DNA from: Rhodocyclaceae bacterium
GTDB lineage: Bacteria; Pseudomonadota; Gammaproteobacteria; Burkholderiales; UBA3065
Reading direction: 5' to 3'
NCBI GenBank assembly: GCA_018882975.1
Contig: VEQZ01000003.1
Location: 1-48,056 of the forward strand
Length of the DNA: 48,056 nucleotides
In this document: positions 46,961 through 48,056 of the stretch, piece after piece
Layout: each line of letters opens with the position of its first letter
Numbering within the stretch: position 1 is the stretch's first letter
Program-made: the position numbers and the translations under genes
Notes under the pieces: generated by a model
Seen by the model: only the letters and a program-made list of their open reading frames with translations
Database searches by the model: none
What the model was told of the DNA's origin: nothing

Positions 46961-48056
<1,096 letters not shown>

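Overview
This window is a 48 kb piece of a GC-rich betaproteobacterial chromosome. The evidence is the gene order, protein features such as the SecY, RpoB and L10 sequences, and the tRNA-tuf-secE-nusG arrangement. A Rhodocyclales-like relative is plausible, but the genus cannot be fixed from the sequence alone. The left edge cuts through a gene, and the first 127 bases exactly repeat an internal segment, so position 1 looks like an assembly break inside a repeat. The right edge cuts through a yihY/brkB-like gene.

Region 1 (1-5809, minus strand) is one uninterrupted reading frame of at least 1936 codons. It encodes three consecutive copies of a TPR array plus a GT41 (SPINDLY/O-GlcNAc-transferase-like) catalytic domain, and the third copy runs off the window. 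Part of the first catalytic domain has a very different codon composition, and the exact 127-bp repeat maps to its N-terminal boundary. This is the most unusual locus in the window.

Region 2 (6060-38256, plus strand) is the translation and transcription supercluster. It runs tRNA-Tyr, tRNA-Gly, tRNA-Thr, tuf, tRNA-Trp, secE, nusG, rplK, rplA, rplJ, rplL, rpoB, rpoC, then rpsL, rpsG, fusA and a second tuf, then the S10, spc and alpha operons (rpsJ to rplQ). Recognisable sigma70-type promoters precede the tRNA-tuf block, rpsL, rpsJ and rplN. The rpsL and rpsJ promoters are physically embedded in terminator-like hairpins that end the preceding operon. RpoB carries an insertion of about 70 residues, L30 has an Ala/Lys-rich N-terminal extension, and the two tuf genes are identical over the full CDS.

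Region 3 (38297-41572, plus strand) is a tightly overlapping unit of yqgE, ruvX/yqgF, pyrB and a dihydroorotase-like pyrC paralogue that has lost zinc-ligand histidines. The paralogue is probably a structural partner of aspartate transcarbamoylase.

Region 4 (41670-48056) is housekeeping and accessory: an ABC-F ATPase of the YbiT type (+), Kup potassium transporter (-), an MFS transporter (+), a DUF2069 membrane protein and WrbA-type quinone oxidoreductase (-), and the start of yihY (+). wrbA and yihY diverge across only 18 bp. No CRISPR array, insertion sequence, rRNA gene or phage gene was seen. No gene-free stretch exceeds 300 bases. The longest (5810-6103) holds the tRNA promoter and one unexplained hairpin.
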